From Cylindrobasidium torrendii FP15055 ss-10 (lineage: Eukaryota > Basidiomycota > Agaricomycetes > Agaricales > Physalacriaceae), in the NCBI GenBank assembly GCA_000934385.1, contig KN880465.1, forward strand, positions 62,001 through 126,000: 64,000 nucleotides of DNA, given 5' to 3'. The position numbers and the translations under genes were made by a program. The notes below the pieces were generated by a model. The model made no database searches, had not been told where the DNA came from, and saw nothing but the letters and a program-made list of their open reading frames with translations. Position 1 is the first letter of the stretch; each line of letters starts with the position of its first letter. This document shows positions 10,341 through 21,929 of the stretch, piece by piece.

Positions 10341-12449
10341 ATGGAGTCCCCACCGACAAATGTACCCAATGGTACAGAGCGCACCACCAAGGAAAACATC
10401 GCACGGGAGGCCATCAAATGGGCCATTACAGAGCTACTGCGGTCGCAAAACGTGGACGGTGTCGACGACGGCGACCTGGCTTTACTCTTGGAACACTCCA
10501 TCCTCGACCACAACCAACCCATGGATGCTCAGTCTTGGCAATCCCTCTACGAGAACAATATTCCAGCCGAGCGCTGGATGCGTCTGTCTGCGGAGCAAAT
10601 TCAGACGCTGCAAGAGTTGTATGAGCGGGGCAGGGAATTTGCCCTCGTATTCGAGGGCGTGCTGGGTTTCGATAAAGACTGGAAGGCGCAGGAGAATGAG
10701 AACACCCCAGAGCATCCGAACGCATCCCACATCTCATCCTTTGCGCAATATGGAACGCACGAACGTTACATTTCCTCGAGTGGCGGCGGGTCGGCTATGA
10801 AGGGAGGAGCAACAATTGTGCGTCTTCTTTTCTTCTTGTTATTTGTGCTCGTATTGGATGCTCAAGCCTGTTTTATAGTCCGTATCTCGTCGTACAAGTA
10901 TTCAGCACGCGTCAGCCGTCACTGCTGGCCGTCGCACGGGCCACAATGGCATACTCCCCCTCAGCGAGACCGGGCTCGGCAGGGAAGCCCAAAGGAACGA
11001 AACAAATTCTGTACGCGATTCCAGATCCTTCTATATAACATTTCTGACATTCGAGCAGTTGGCCTTTAACCCTGGCGAAGAATTTGGCAATGAGCAACAA
11101 AGGCTTGCCGAGGTATTTGTTCAAGATGCTATGGCGAACGAATCTTACTGACTCGCACGCAGATAAGGGCTGAAGTGCTTAGCAGCATGGGGTCGGACTC
11201 AGTCGACGAGATTCGCGAATTTGCGGAGGAGCTGGTCGGAAAACCATTCCAAGATTTCGTCGAAAACACTGTTTCTCTCAGGGTGGCGACTCCCCAAGCT
11301 TCCCGCGCATCCTACCCCATTGAGAGCTACCGCGACAACAGTGGAGCCCCGCATTACAAGATTGCGCGGACCGACAATGGTCCCATCCCCGCTCATGACG
11401 ACGAAGAGGCCCCCAGATATGCCTGGCCCGAGGATTTCGAAGCTGCTTTGACCCCGACATCGCAATCATCCGACTTCTCTGAGGTTATGACCAGTTCGTC
11501 CTCCACCGTTGTCAACACACCACCCCCGACCGACATGGCGGCTGCGGTTTCTCAGAGGGCCTACGGCGCTGGCGTCGCCGTTGGCATTGCGGACAAGGCA
11601 TACTCTCCGGCTCCCAGTAATGCACTATCGAGTGCTCTTCCCAAGGCCGACCCACCACTTGCAGCATCTGTTGACGCTGGGGCTCCCGCCAGTGGCGTTG
11701 GTTCTCAGGTTCGGCTTGACGCTGTATACCCTTCTCCGTCGATGACGCCGGTCGTGGCTCCAGCAAACGATGGTGTTGCCGTTGTGCAGCATTTACGCGA
11801 AAACATGCCGCCGCCATCCTCTGCAACCCCTGCCTTGAGCGTGCCATCCGCTGGCTCATCCTCTTCGCCAAACTCCCTTCCGGGCGTCGCAGGCCCACAG
11901 CGCTACAACCGCGCCGGGCTTAAGTGGGATCCCGACCGCAACATGCCGTCAAAGGGCCCTTCCCCACCGGGAACCCTAGTCTCGCCAGACCCAAGTTTCC
12001 TGGAGGTCTACACAGATGAAGAGCGTCTCAATTTTCATGATCTCCCCAAACCCGTAAAACGGCAGCTGATTTTCGACGTCGACGAGATCAAGCGGCTCTT
12101 CGACGTCAACGGGACCAAGCGGCCCAATACTGCGCACGGAAAGAGAATAATCGAGGAGCAAATCCAAGAATGGCAGGACCGCTACGATTGTGGAAAGGAA
12201 AAGTACTCGAAGAAATGGCCTGCGAAGACGGCTCGGAAGACGATCAATGGCGCGATTGAGAGCTTGATAAAGATTATCGAGCGGTTCGAGGAGTGTGAAG
12301 GCTGCATTCCCATCCCAGGCCAGTTGGCTAGGTCCGGGTTCTCAGCAGAAGAGATTCACAAGCCATTCCCCACCTACGACAGCAAGACACAAACTTGGAG
12401 CGCGGCTGGGCCGGTTGGGTCGAGGGGTCAGAAGCGCTCTCGCGACTGA
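10341..12449 (+). CDS. Unknown protein with a conserved-looking C-terminal domain
   Basis: Three exons with clean phase-0 junctions: introns 10818-10878 and 11113-11162. The product is about 665 residues. The start MESPPTNVPNGTERTTKEN begins at the first in-frame ATG. The N-terminal ~160 residues are helical (AREAIKWAITELLRSQ, AERWMRLSAEQIQTL). The middle ~300 residues are Ala/Pro/Ser/Thr-rich and look disordered. The last ~140 residues are ordered and charged (VYTDEERLNFHDLPKPVKRQ, KRIIEEQIQEWQDRYDCG, CEGCIPIPGQLARSGFSAEE). No known domain was recognised. The KRSRD C-terminus could serve nuclear import. Function unknown. Confidence 0.82.
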
Positions 12450-13454
12450 AGGAGACCATTGAATTTGACGACACCGGAGAACGGAGTTGACGACTTGAAT
12501 CATGGACTTGGAATGGATATCATACAGTCGAAAGAATATACGTAGTAGGAATATTTAGAGCTGTAGTAAAGGTATGTAACTTGCGTAGTAGTTTGACATA
12601 GTAGTAGGTATTTCGAGATGTTGTCTGTACACGACGATACTTGTATATGGTCGCGTTGTTGTGCTAATAGTACAATGTTGCTTATTCTGGATATATTCTG
12701 GGTGTTGAATTCAAGGTGTCTTACATTCACACAAACCACAGTGCAAGTTGAGTTCAATGCAATCATGCCAGGGCTGTGATATGACAGGGTTCACTCTGAT
12801 TCCAGCTTCATCTGTACTATCCGGCCTTTAATACTAGGACTTATTGAGTTATCATTCAGCCGTATGAAGTCCATACAGTCGACTCGATACCAGTTACCTG
12901 CACAGTGGACATCCTGAAGGATGAGCACAGAGGTTCATTCCAGCCATCACGTCTTCTTCGAAGGTCTCGATATCTTCTATAGCATGGTCCGATTCAGAAT
13001 AATGCGTCGACCCAATGTCTACTACCATAGGAACTTCGACTTCACCATGCAACAAATCCCTCAAGTCCATGCTTATAATGTCATTTTGTTCCGCCCACCA
13101 TTTTTCATGTGCTGATTGGGGAGGTTTCCTGGCTAGACTGCAGATGTTTACAATTAGACGTTATCGAGCGCAAGCAGCCAATCCGAAAGTGGATATAGAC
13201 AGGATGCTTCGGCCGCGCAAGTAGTTCTTCGTTTCAAAGAAGACTAGGGCCAGGCATACGTCTGAATTGCCAGGTGTACGATTCAACTTAAGTAGATGTC
13301 CACTAACGCGACTCGATCCCGCAGCGCGCGGGGGCGCCAAAGCACCCGCCCGATCGCCATCAATATTTTTCTAGCTCTACACTGAATCACTGTTCTCAAC
13401 TCAGCCTAGGCGGTTTATCTCAAGCCAGCTCATTCTAATCCCCTACTGCGCAGA
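12450..13454. other. 1-kb intergenic region
   Basis: AT-rich after the preceding gene (about 12500-12760), then mixed sequence up to the SET gene. Only very short open stretches, without family features. Confidence 0.5.
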
Positions 13455-15272
13455 ATGGCCGATCTAGATGACTTCACGGCTTGGTTCGAGCAGAACAATG
13501 GCTTCATTGACAAGGAGTACATGGGGTTCACGGTGTTTTCTCCAGAAGAGGGTGGCCGCGGAGCGGTCGCGCTGAAGGACATTCCTGTAAGTTACTTACT
13601 TTCCCACTCCACTATCCTCCCTCTACCAATCTTGGGTAAAAAATGCTAAGTCTTCATGCCAGGAAGGGCATACCTTGTTCACCATTCCCCGCACGCTCAC
13701 ACTCTCGACGCGTACCTCAGAGCTCCCGCACGCATTCGGATTGGAAGCATGGAAGAGCGCAAACCTCCATCAAGGCTGGGCAGGACTCATTCTCTGTATG
13801 ATGTGGGAAGAGGCCAAGGGACAGGCCTCGAAATGGGGACCGTATCTCGGTATATTGCACCTCCAGCTCATGTCACCATCTTCTCATCCAGGTTTTCGCA
13901 GCATCGTTACCCTCCCGATTTGATACACCAGTATTCTGGAGTGATGAGGATCTCACATTACTAGAGGGGACCACTGTGGTAGGTATGTTCGTATTCTTGT
14001 GTCTCCCATTGCTCTGGCTTTCTGGGTTCCTCCATGTTCATGATGCATCGCATATCCCCGCTCAACATAACCCATACTTATACCACCCGCAGGTAAACTA
14101 GGTAGAGAAGACGCAGAACGCACCTACAACGAAATCATCGTCCCCGCGTTGCAAAGCCATCCCGAACTTTTCTCCGCAGAGGCAGCCGAAAAGTACTACA
14201 CCTTGACGCAGTACCACTTGATGGGAAGCAGGATACTGTCGAGGAGCTTCGATGTAGAGCGCTGGGAGGGCGAAGGCGACGATGAGGAGAACGAAGCGGC
14301 GAATACTAGCCGTGACATGGATGTAGACGAGCCTGAACCTCAAGGAGAAGCCGCGCCAGCTTCTGCAGAAGATGCAGTGGAAGAGGAGGAGGAAGAGGAC
14401 CCGTCAGATGTGGCCATGGTGCCGGTCGCTGACCTGCTCAACGCGCGATTTGAGTGCGAGAATGTATGCCTCCCGCGAGTTTGTCCGTTGTTCGATGGTT
14501 GACTATCTGTAGGCGAAACTGTTCTACGAAGAGAAGGTACTGAAGATGATATCAACAAAACCCATCAAGGCAGGAGAACAAATCGTACGCTTCCTACCAG
14601 GCTAGACTTGCGACAATATTGACTCTAGGCTAGTGGAACACGTACGGTGACCTGCCGAATTCTGAACTCCTGCGTCGGTACGGGCACGTCGACTTGCTAC
14701 CGCTGCCCAATGGCAAGAAGGGAAACCCGGGAGATGTTGTCGAACTGCCTGCGAACATAGTCGCTGCTGTCGTGACGGAAAAGCTGGGAACCTCCCAGGC
14801 CACAGCAGAGGAAAGGATTGACTGGTGGTTGGAGGAAGGCGGTGATGAGTGCGGATTCACTTTTGTGTTAAGAATGCCATGCTCAACGACCTTTAGCGTG
14901 TACGTGCTTGATAATGACCTGGAAATTCCTCCGACTCTGGCTTCGTTCGCGAAGCTGATTGGGTTGTCACCGGAGGATTGGAAGAAGGCCAAAGGGAAGG
15001 GCAAGCCGCCGAAAGCAATCATGGATCAATCTATGGTCGAAATCCTAAGGGAGGTTTTGAGGAGGCGGTTGCAGCAGTACCCAACGAGTGAAGTAGAAGA
15101 TGAAAAAGCGCTAGAAGGAGAGCTGCCACTGAACGCGCGCCATGCAACAGTCGTGCGCCTGGGAGAGAAACGCATATTGTCGGGCATATTGTCCAATCTC
15201 AAGGATGTAACAAAGCGAAAACGGGATGAGGAGGAGCGGTCTGGTCAAAAGGGTAAAAAGTCGCGTAAATGA
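13455..15272 (+). CDS. SET-domain lysine methyltransferase (SETD6/Rkm4-like)
   Basis: Predicted protein-lysine N-methyltransferase; family members modify ribosomal or nuclear proteins. Exons join as MADLDDFTAWFEQNNGFIDK, GGRGAVALKDIP-EGHTLFTIPRTLTL, ILCMMWEEAKGQASKWGPYL and PVADLLNARFECENA, then the SET core NTYGDLPNSELLRRYG. The C-terminal half (LDNDLEIPPTLASFAKLIGL onward) resembles a Rubisco-LSMT-type substrate-binding domain. About 45 acidic residues (around DVDEPEPQGEAAP and a Glu run) are inserted before the NARF motif. The start MADLDDF is the first ATG, and the first intron is 13587-13662. The basic tail KGKKSRK suggests nuclear or nucleolar targeting. Substrate cannot be told from sequence. 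Confidence 0.9.
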
Positions 15273-15339
15273 TCTGTATTTCTGCTACGGGTACTGTACT
15301 GTTTGATATAACCAATACACTTGGCTTTCTACCATCATC

Positions 15340-16549
15340 ATGGCTATCCTGGATCCCGATACCGATGCACCGCCCGCGCCTAGCGACCACATGCCAGCCT
15401 CAATCCATCCCATATTGTCGCCTACGACGCAGGCTGCAACAACGACGCCTCTGCCTACATCGCCATCTGCGGCCTCACCAACCCCGCATCCGGTGCCAAC
15501 GCAGGAAACGCCTGTGAATCCACACGTCGCCGAGTTGCGCGCTATGTTCCCGGACTTTGACGACGCGCTGCTGTGCGTTGCCTGCTCTATCGTGACCCAC
15601 ACCATCTAACCTATGAGATGAGATAGTCAATCTGTGCTGGACTCGGTGAATGGCAACCAAGACCGTGCGATTGATGTTCTTCTTGGCATGAGCGACCCAA
15701 ATTTCAAGAGCGATACTGCGCAGGCGCCGCTTCCGCCAGCACAGCCGGTTCTGGTGCGTCCAGGTGGTGGACCAGGCGCGATCGCGGCTGACAGTGGGCA
15801 TAGACACAGGAAGAACTCGATGAGCAATTCGCGCGCAGATTGTTGCTGGAAGATGAACAGCGCGAACACTATGCATGGCAGCAACAGTCTTGGAATAACG
15901 AGCGTCAACCTGTGATTGGCAACATACGGCGCGATGGCCAGCCGCCTGAGAAAGATGCCATGACTGAGCTTGGCGAACAGTTCAACAAGTTTGCTGAAAG
16001 TGCGTCTCGTTGTAATCCATTGCCCATCCGTTGGCCTTGCTAATCAACCCCTCTATAGCCGGGAAACGCACGTTCGGCAACATCTTTAACAAAGTCAAGG
16101 CAAAGATGGCGGAATTCGACCAGCCGCAGCAGCAGAATGCAGGGCAGAGCGCCGGCGCGTCATCTTCGCAGCAGCAGCAGCAGGCTTGGCCGCAGCCTGG
16201 GCCACAATCTGCACAGCCCTCGTTCTATGATCCTAATTCGTCTCCCGCGCTGCCTTCCACGCCCCAGCCGGCATCTACTTTCGATAATTCTGCTCGAGGG
16301 TACGATGTAGAGCCTGCCATGCCACCACGACCACCTTCGACAGGACCAGGACAGCCGATTGATGGAGGCAAGCTTGGGCTGCTGCCTAAACGGCCTGTGT
16401 CCTTGCTTAGGACGTCGTCTCCCGACCAGATCACCCTTAACCCTGGGAACAGCGGTGCGAGCAAACCTGCGCAGAGGAGGTTGTCGAATGACTCTGACGA
16501 GTTGGACTATGCGGAGAATCCGTTCGAGGATAGCCCCAGCAGGAAGTGA
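15340..16549 (+). CDS. CUE-domain ubiquitin-binding protein (Cue5-like)
   Basis: Four exons. After a Pro/Thr-rich N-terminus, the joined exons give a CUE domain (NPHVAELRAMFPDFDDALLQ then SVLDSVNGNQDRAIDVLLGM) with the expected MFP motif and a dileucine-like end. This is followed by DEQFARRLLLEDEQ, typical of Cue5/Tollip-type proteins. An FNKVKAKMAEFDQ helix and a Gln/Pro/Ser-rich tail follow. Family members bind ubiquitin and can act as selective autophagy receptors; whether this one does is inference. Intron junctions (GTGCGT...GATAG; GTGCGT...ACACAG) keep the frame. The gene lies 68 bp after the SET gene on the same strand. Confidence 0.87.
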
Positions 16550-17539
16550 AAGCCATGAGCAACAATGGAGGCATGTACAATATTTGTATATATGGGTAGG
16601 ACATTTGCGCGACGAAGTAATGAGAAGGATGGTTTCGAAATGATTGTTTGTCCTGCCCGCACGAAGCTGATTTTGTTGCACGCTCGAGGGTGGCTGTTGT
16701 CCTCACTTCAACTGCAACATTCTGGGGCTTCGACACCATGACGGGCTGGTGTTTTGTATCGCGATGTCGTGCGCTATCTGGTACGACGTTATCTGACCAC
16801 GCCAGCAAGAAATATAGCTCGCTATCCCTGCTAGTGTATAGATAATATCGTCTGAGTTACAGTACATATCTCAGATAGGCGTTTCCTCCCCGCACTCGAT
16901 GTGCGTGCGGTTGTGCGGAGATGACTTCTCATCTTCAGAGAGCGATGTGTTTGCAGAAACTCCAACGACCAGCGGGTTTGACAGGATAATTGGTGACTTG
17001 ATTGTGCTACTTCGGCGAGATTCTATACTACAGTACATACGCCGTCGTGTGATAGACTGTGGTAAGTCAATGGTAGGCGCCTCGAGGTATGAAAGTTTGG
17101 CACCGGCGTTATCTTGCTGTTAAATTCGGACTTAGTGGGTCAATCCCACCAAGCTCCTGAGCCCGGAATTTCAAGTACACACAACATCCATGTATGTTGA
17201 AAGGTTACAACTGGGTCACAGACGCAGTCGAGGGCACTGTAATCAACGGAGAATCTACTCATGGTGCCCAACTTGACAAGGATGACAAGTAGGACTTATG
17301 GAGAGACGCAAACAAAGAGTGCCACTGGCCCAACTGCCATCCGGCCCATCCGCCACGGCGCCTATGCTGTGATCGATATATATGTGAGTCCAAGGTCGAT
17401 CGCCGGTGCCTCCCTATCCTGTCCACTTCCCACGACCTACTACACCGCGTCGTTTTCTCGATAACCAAAGTGATTCTTCCTTACAGTCGCGCAGAAAGAC
17501 CTTTTTCCTTAGAAGTTACAGCGACAATCATCCTCCTTG
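16550..17539. other. Intergenic region
   Basis: A 990-bp stretch between the CUE gene and the next plus-strand gene. No exon chain, repeat or RNA gene recognised. Confidence 0.5.
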
Positions 17540-20167
17540 ATGACTGGCACGCCTCCTGCGTCCAGTTTGTCCAACCTCAAGTTCCACACCATTGGACAGC
17601 AGCCAAAGCTACTCGGACGATTCCACACACCTGATCTTGAATCTGCACCATCTCCTCCGGCCGCACCTCCGGACACACCCACGATGGCTACTCAGCCCAT
17701 TGCCTCCGGCTCGCGTAGTCTCTTTGAACGGTTCGGAATGCAAGAACAATTGCCGTCTGCGTCTCCACCGCCAAAGTCGGCCCCATCGCTCGCGCCTCCG
17801 CCTCCTACATCGCCCCCAGGCGCGTCTCCGGAGCGTGGTCCCTCTCAGACCTCGCTCACTGTATTGTCGGCCATCCACGATCGTCTAGGATCCTTGGCGG
17901 ATGGTCCAGCCGTTCCCGACCTTGCGGCTACGTTGGAACTGGCAAGAACATCGTTACAAAAATCCGATGCCGCAAAGACGCGTGCCCGCCACGCCCACAC
18001 CGCTGCCCAAGCATCTATCCAAGCAGCTCAAGCTGCCGCGACAGCTGCACGTGAATCCTCTGAGGCGGCCGACACCGCCTTGGACCTTGCCTCTCAATGC
18101 ATCGCAGCAATGGAGGACATTGCTCAACAACTTGGCAAAGCAGTCCAGCCCACAACTCTCGGTCAACTGCAACACGCCCTCAAGCACTGGATAGACAATG
18201 AGACTGCCGCTCGGCTCGCCATTGCCAAATTTGAACTCCAGCAACAAGAAGATTCTCGCAAGCATGCAGAGGCGGCGCGCGCTCACGCCCAGCAAGAGGC
18301 TGATCAACGCAATGAACTCGAACGAGTCCGTCTCGCCGATCTTCAGGCGCGCCAGTCCTCAGAGCCATCTACGACAAGTACTACTTCCCGACCACTCTTT
18401 GCTCCGTCCGCTTCTCCTCTGGAGCCGGCCATAAAACCAGAGTCGCCCGGCACGCCTCCTCTAACATCCCACTCGCCTCAATTGCCGATTGAGCCCTCCG
18501 AATTCATAGCTGAATGTGGCCGCCAGGCCAAGCAGGACGCAGAGCAACGGGCCCGCGAGTACCTTCACGAGCAGGCAGAAAAAAGGCGGCGTGAGGCCGC
18601 AGCCGTCGAGGCTCAGAAGGCGGATTTAGAGGCTCGAGCGAAGGCGCAAGCAGCGCGGGCAAAGGAGGACGCAGATAATGAAAAACGCCTTCATGACCAA
18701 CAAGAAGAGATGCAGAAGCGCAAGGCACTTTTGGTCAAGCGACTCGAGGAAAGCAAGCAGGCCGTTAAGCAGCAGCAGCATCAAAAGCAGCCCATCGTTT
18801 CCCAGCCGCCTATCCCACTACCACTTTCTGCGTCCCAAATCCAGCCTGTGACTATTCCGAAGACTCCCACTGTCGACAGTAACCTCGTGCGGAGTACCCA
18901 GCTTGGTCTTCGCAGTCCTCCGCCAACTATCAAGGCTTCCACTTCAATTACCTTTGTCCGACCAGACCAACAGCAAAAACGCCCGGCAAGCCCGGCGTCG
19001 AGCACCGGCTCTGATGTTATTCTTTCGCATTCACTCGGGGATGGTACTGGCAATGTTTCTTTGGTCATGCCGGCCGCTATACCGCCAGATGCGCAAATGG
19101 TCAACTTACGACATGTGGGCGCAAGTCCCGTGAAGGCGCCCAAGGTTGAACAACTGGAAAGCCCGGTGTTGAGTAAGTCTTCGACAGTTATCGGGAACCA
19201 GACGCCTTCGAGTCGCGGCGCCAGCGGTCCGCGTCATCCTCCCTCCCAGACGTCGTTATCCCGGCCACCGCCGTTACACCCTCGCGCAGACCGAACGTCG
19301 CCACTGCCAGATGAAAGGCGGTCTCGTGTTCTACGAGAGCAACCGCGACCCCAGCCCAATGCCCAGCAAGTAGCCAGCCAGCCACGACAAGAACCTCCAT
19401 CTCCGCGACGCCGTCCAGTCATGCCGATGCCCTTTCGTACTTACAATCCGCGGGAGCCAGCGCGTGTGCAGCCAATCACGCAGCAACAGAAAGACTCCCC
19501 GCCGGCCAAAAAGCTGAAGGTGGATGGACGCTCGTCGCCAGTCGCAATTGGCATCTCTGCGTTGTCGAGGCGAACCTCGCTTGGATCCCTACCGTCTCGC
19601 TCAGCACCTTCAGCACCTCCTCGTAGCCCAAGCCCGGTTGATCAGGGTGATGGCGGTTGGCCAAAGTTCCACACTGCACCTGTCATCGATTCGCCGTCTC
19701 CTCCACCAGAGCATATCACATTTCCTCCGCACAAGAGCCATTCCCGGGAATACGAGCTGTCTGAACGACCGGGGCCGTACAGGAATTCGCCTTCGCCTCC
19801 TCGGGGTGTAAAACGACCTCGAGAGGAGGATAGGCATCGACAACAGCCTCTGTTGTCGCAGCGATTAACGAATGGGCGTGCTGAGAGGACGCGCCGGTCT
19901 CCGAGCCCCGTCATGCAATACAGAGATGGTCGTAGTGACTTATTCGATGGCAGTGGTGGTGGTGGTGGAGGACACAGTGGTATTGGACTACTTGGCCGGA
20001 TGTCTTCGACCAATGGTCCGGAGAATGGCAAGAGTGTATGGCCCCCGGGGTCACCTGTGCCGCCGCCGCACCAGCCGACGAGAGGGATGAAGCGTAGCCG
20101 GGGTGGAGGACAAGTGTCTAGTCGTGGGAGTGGGCGCGGACGAAACCTTGCGGCGCGTTTGGCATAA
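17540..20167 (+). CDS. Large disordered Pro/Ser/Gln-rich protein, single exon
   Basis: One uninterrupted 875-residue frame beginning at ATG 17540 (MTGTPPASSLSNLKFHTIG); unlike its neighbours it has no intron. Residues about 100-300 are Ala/Gln/Glu/Arg-rich and likely helical or coiled coil (AKTRARHAHTAAQASIQAAQ, RARAHAQQEA-like runs). A second charged helix (QAEKRRREAAAVEAQKADLE) lies near residue 350. The remainder is Pro/Ser-rich and basic, with clusters such as KRPREEDRHRQQ and KKLKVDG, a glycine run, and a final Arg/Gly-rich tail (GGGQVSSRGSGRGRNLAARL). The basic clusters suggest a nuclear protein and the RG tail possible RNA contact; both are inference. Family not recognised. Confidence 0.8.
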   Translation: MTGTPPASSLSNLKFHTIGQQPKLLGRFHTPDLESAPSPPAAPPDTPTMATQPIASGSRSLFERFGMQEQLPSASPPPKSAPSLAPPPPTSPPGASPERGPSQTSLTVLSAIHDRLGSLADGPAVPDLAATLELARTSLQKSDAAKTRARHAHTAAQASIQAAQAAATAARESSEAADTALDLASQCIAAMEDIAQQLGKAVQPTTLGQLQHALKHWIDNETAARLAIAKFELQQQEDSRKHAEAARAHAQQEADQRNELERVRLADLQARQSSEPSTTSTTSRPLFAPSASPLEPAIKPESPGTPPLTSHSPQLPIEPSEFIAECGRQAKQDAEQRAREYLHEQAEKRRREAAAVEAQKADLEARAKAQAARAKEDADNEKRLHDQQEEMQKRKALLVKRLEESKQAVKQQQHQKQPIVSQPPIPLPLSASQIQPVTIPKTPTVDSNLVRSTQLGLRSPPPTIKASTSITFVRPDQQQKRPASPASSTGSDVILSHSLGDGTGNVSLVMPAAIPPDAQMVNLRHVGASPVKAPKVEQLESPVLSKSSTVIGNQTPSSRGASGPRHPPSQTSLSRPPPLHPRADRTSPLPDERRSRVLREQPRPQPNAQQVASQPRQEPPSPRRRPVMPMPFRTYNPREPARVQPITQQQKDSPPAKKLKVDGRSSPVAIGISALSRRTSLGSLPSRSAPSAPPRSPSPVDQGDGGWPKFHTAPVIDSPSPPPEHITFPPHKSHSREYELSERPGPYRNSPSPPRGVKRPREEDRHRQQPLLSQRLTNGRAERTRRSPSPVMQYRDGRSDLFDGSGGGGGGHSGIGLLGRMSSTNGPENGKSVWPPGSPVPPPHQPTRGMKRSRGGGQVSSRGSGRGRNLAARLA

Positions 20168-21929
20168 ATGAGAAGGAACGAGTAGGCCTCAGGAGCCCAG
20201 AGGTGTGTTTGTGTGGTGCTCCGGGCTTTGGCTCATGGGGGTACGTAGACGACAAGGTGAATCGTATTTTCTTTTGTACGCCCCGATGATACCATCGTGT
20301 CTTCGCGGTGCTCCCTCTCCTTTTCCTCTCATGAAATACTCTGTTTTACTTTTTTGATGATGTACTGTACTGTTTTGCTTTCGATATCTTGGAGTACTGG
20401 TACATGTTCTTTGTAACGATTACCATTGCTGTACATGCCTTTCAGTATGCACTGACACGATGTATAAGTACCGGAAGATGCAGTCGAGTAGTTTCTGTCT
20501 TCCAGAACCATGTTCTTGAACGTTATACAATAGCCAATGAACAAGTCTCACCGACGCTTGTGCAGAAGCTCTTGGTCGTCTTTGCCAGCAGCGATGGTAA
20601 GCATATACGTTGTGTACGTAGTGCTACTATACAGTAGTGAGTAGTTGTATACAGTTCTGAAGTACTAAAGGGTCGACACTGGACACTGGACATGATGACA
20701 CCGGCTGACCTGAAAGCACTGCTTTATACTCTAAACATTGACATTCCAACTCTATATTGTGTGACAGATACAGGGTTGCCTGACGTCCCGTAATGAATGA
20801 ATCGGCGCCTAGGACTGGTCCACAAGTAGTGGCTACCAGTGTCGAGTCTAAGTATTTGTCAATACTACGCAAACGAGGCGCCCTCCTCCCTGGTCCTACC
20901 TTGGCAAGACCATGGATATTCTTAATATCCTGAGCTAAGTAGCATTTCGGCGAAATGTGGGGTCAAAGCTCCAACGAGTCGTGCTGGGAGCAAGAAATGT
21001 CGAGGAAATGATATTGGCAGTCGCATGGCAAATGGACGATGATTCGTGCACGACACGGTGCCACAGGGCGAGGTATCATTCTAGTTCGTTGATCAACTCG
21101 GTGGATAGTTAGGATGAATCATGGCCGCCGCCTCAATTTCAAAAGTAACGTCGACAAATGGCCAGGCAGACTTGGACTGTACTGCTTTGACCACAAGAAT
21201 ATCATGGTGGTATTCGGCGCAGGGTTTGACATGTATAACGTGCGTGCTAGCCTGCGTATTTTGGCAGGTCGCAATTGGGTCAGATTGAAATGGAAAGCAT
21301 CCTTATCTTCACGTGTACGCCATGTTCTGAGATTGGCTCCCGTGCGATCCTGTGGCGTAATGCAACTCAGCAGAGTTAGTGGTTCCGACTTTCAGCACGT
21401 TGGATGCACGTTGGGTGTCGGAATTCCGGAAGTCGCAACTATGGACGCACCGGTTGCACACGGATGCCTCAAATTGGCTTTTGTCGTCCGGAAACTTTGA
21501 AAAGTGGAGAGTCTGAAGTGTCCAATTGGACGAAGAGGAATGAAATCATTCATGTGTGGGGGAAACCTGAGCGCGGAGTCGGAGTCGGCGACACGCGACG
21601 ACGGCGTGCAAAAGGTTTGATAAGCTCGGGACTTGCTCGGGGCCATATTGGGAATAAGGGCATCACGTGGAAAAGACCTTTCAGCTTCCTTCCTCCACAA
21701 TCCTGCGGTCCATCAGCTTCTTTCCCGCCATCATTGGCGTCGTACTACTCGCCGCTTTCTCGGGACGTCCAGGACGACGCTGGCCTTACCGGAATCAGTG
21801 ATCTTTGTACGATAATTCGGAAATTTACACGATCCAAACGACTACACGACTTTCATTCTGTATTATAAGGTGCGTGGTACTTTTAATGCATTTTCCCTAC
21901 AAGTGCTGACGCGTATATCGCGTAAAGTA
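20168..21929. other. 1.8-kb gap, no gene supported
   Basis: Several short open frames occur, the longest 128 codons near 21114-21500, but none shows domain features or joins by plausible introns to a longer product. The distal part is probably the promoter of the 21930 gene. Confidence 0.5.

Noticed and set aside
21114..21500. 128-codon open frame on the plus strand
   Set aside because: No domain, signal peptide or repeat feature, no splice partner, and composition looks like chance translation of intergenic DNA.
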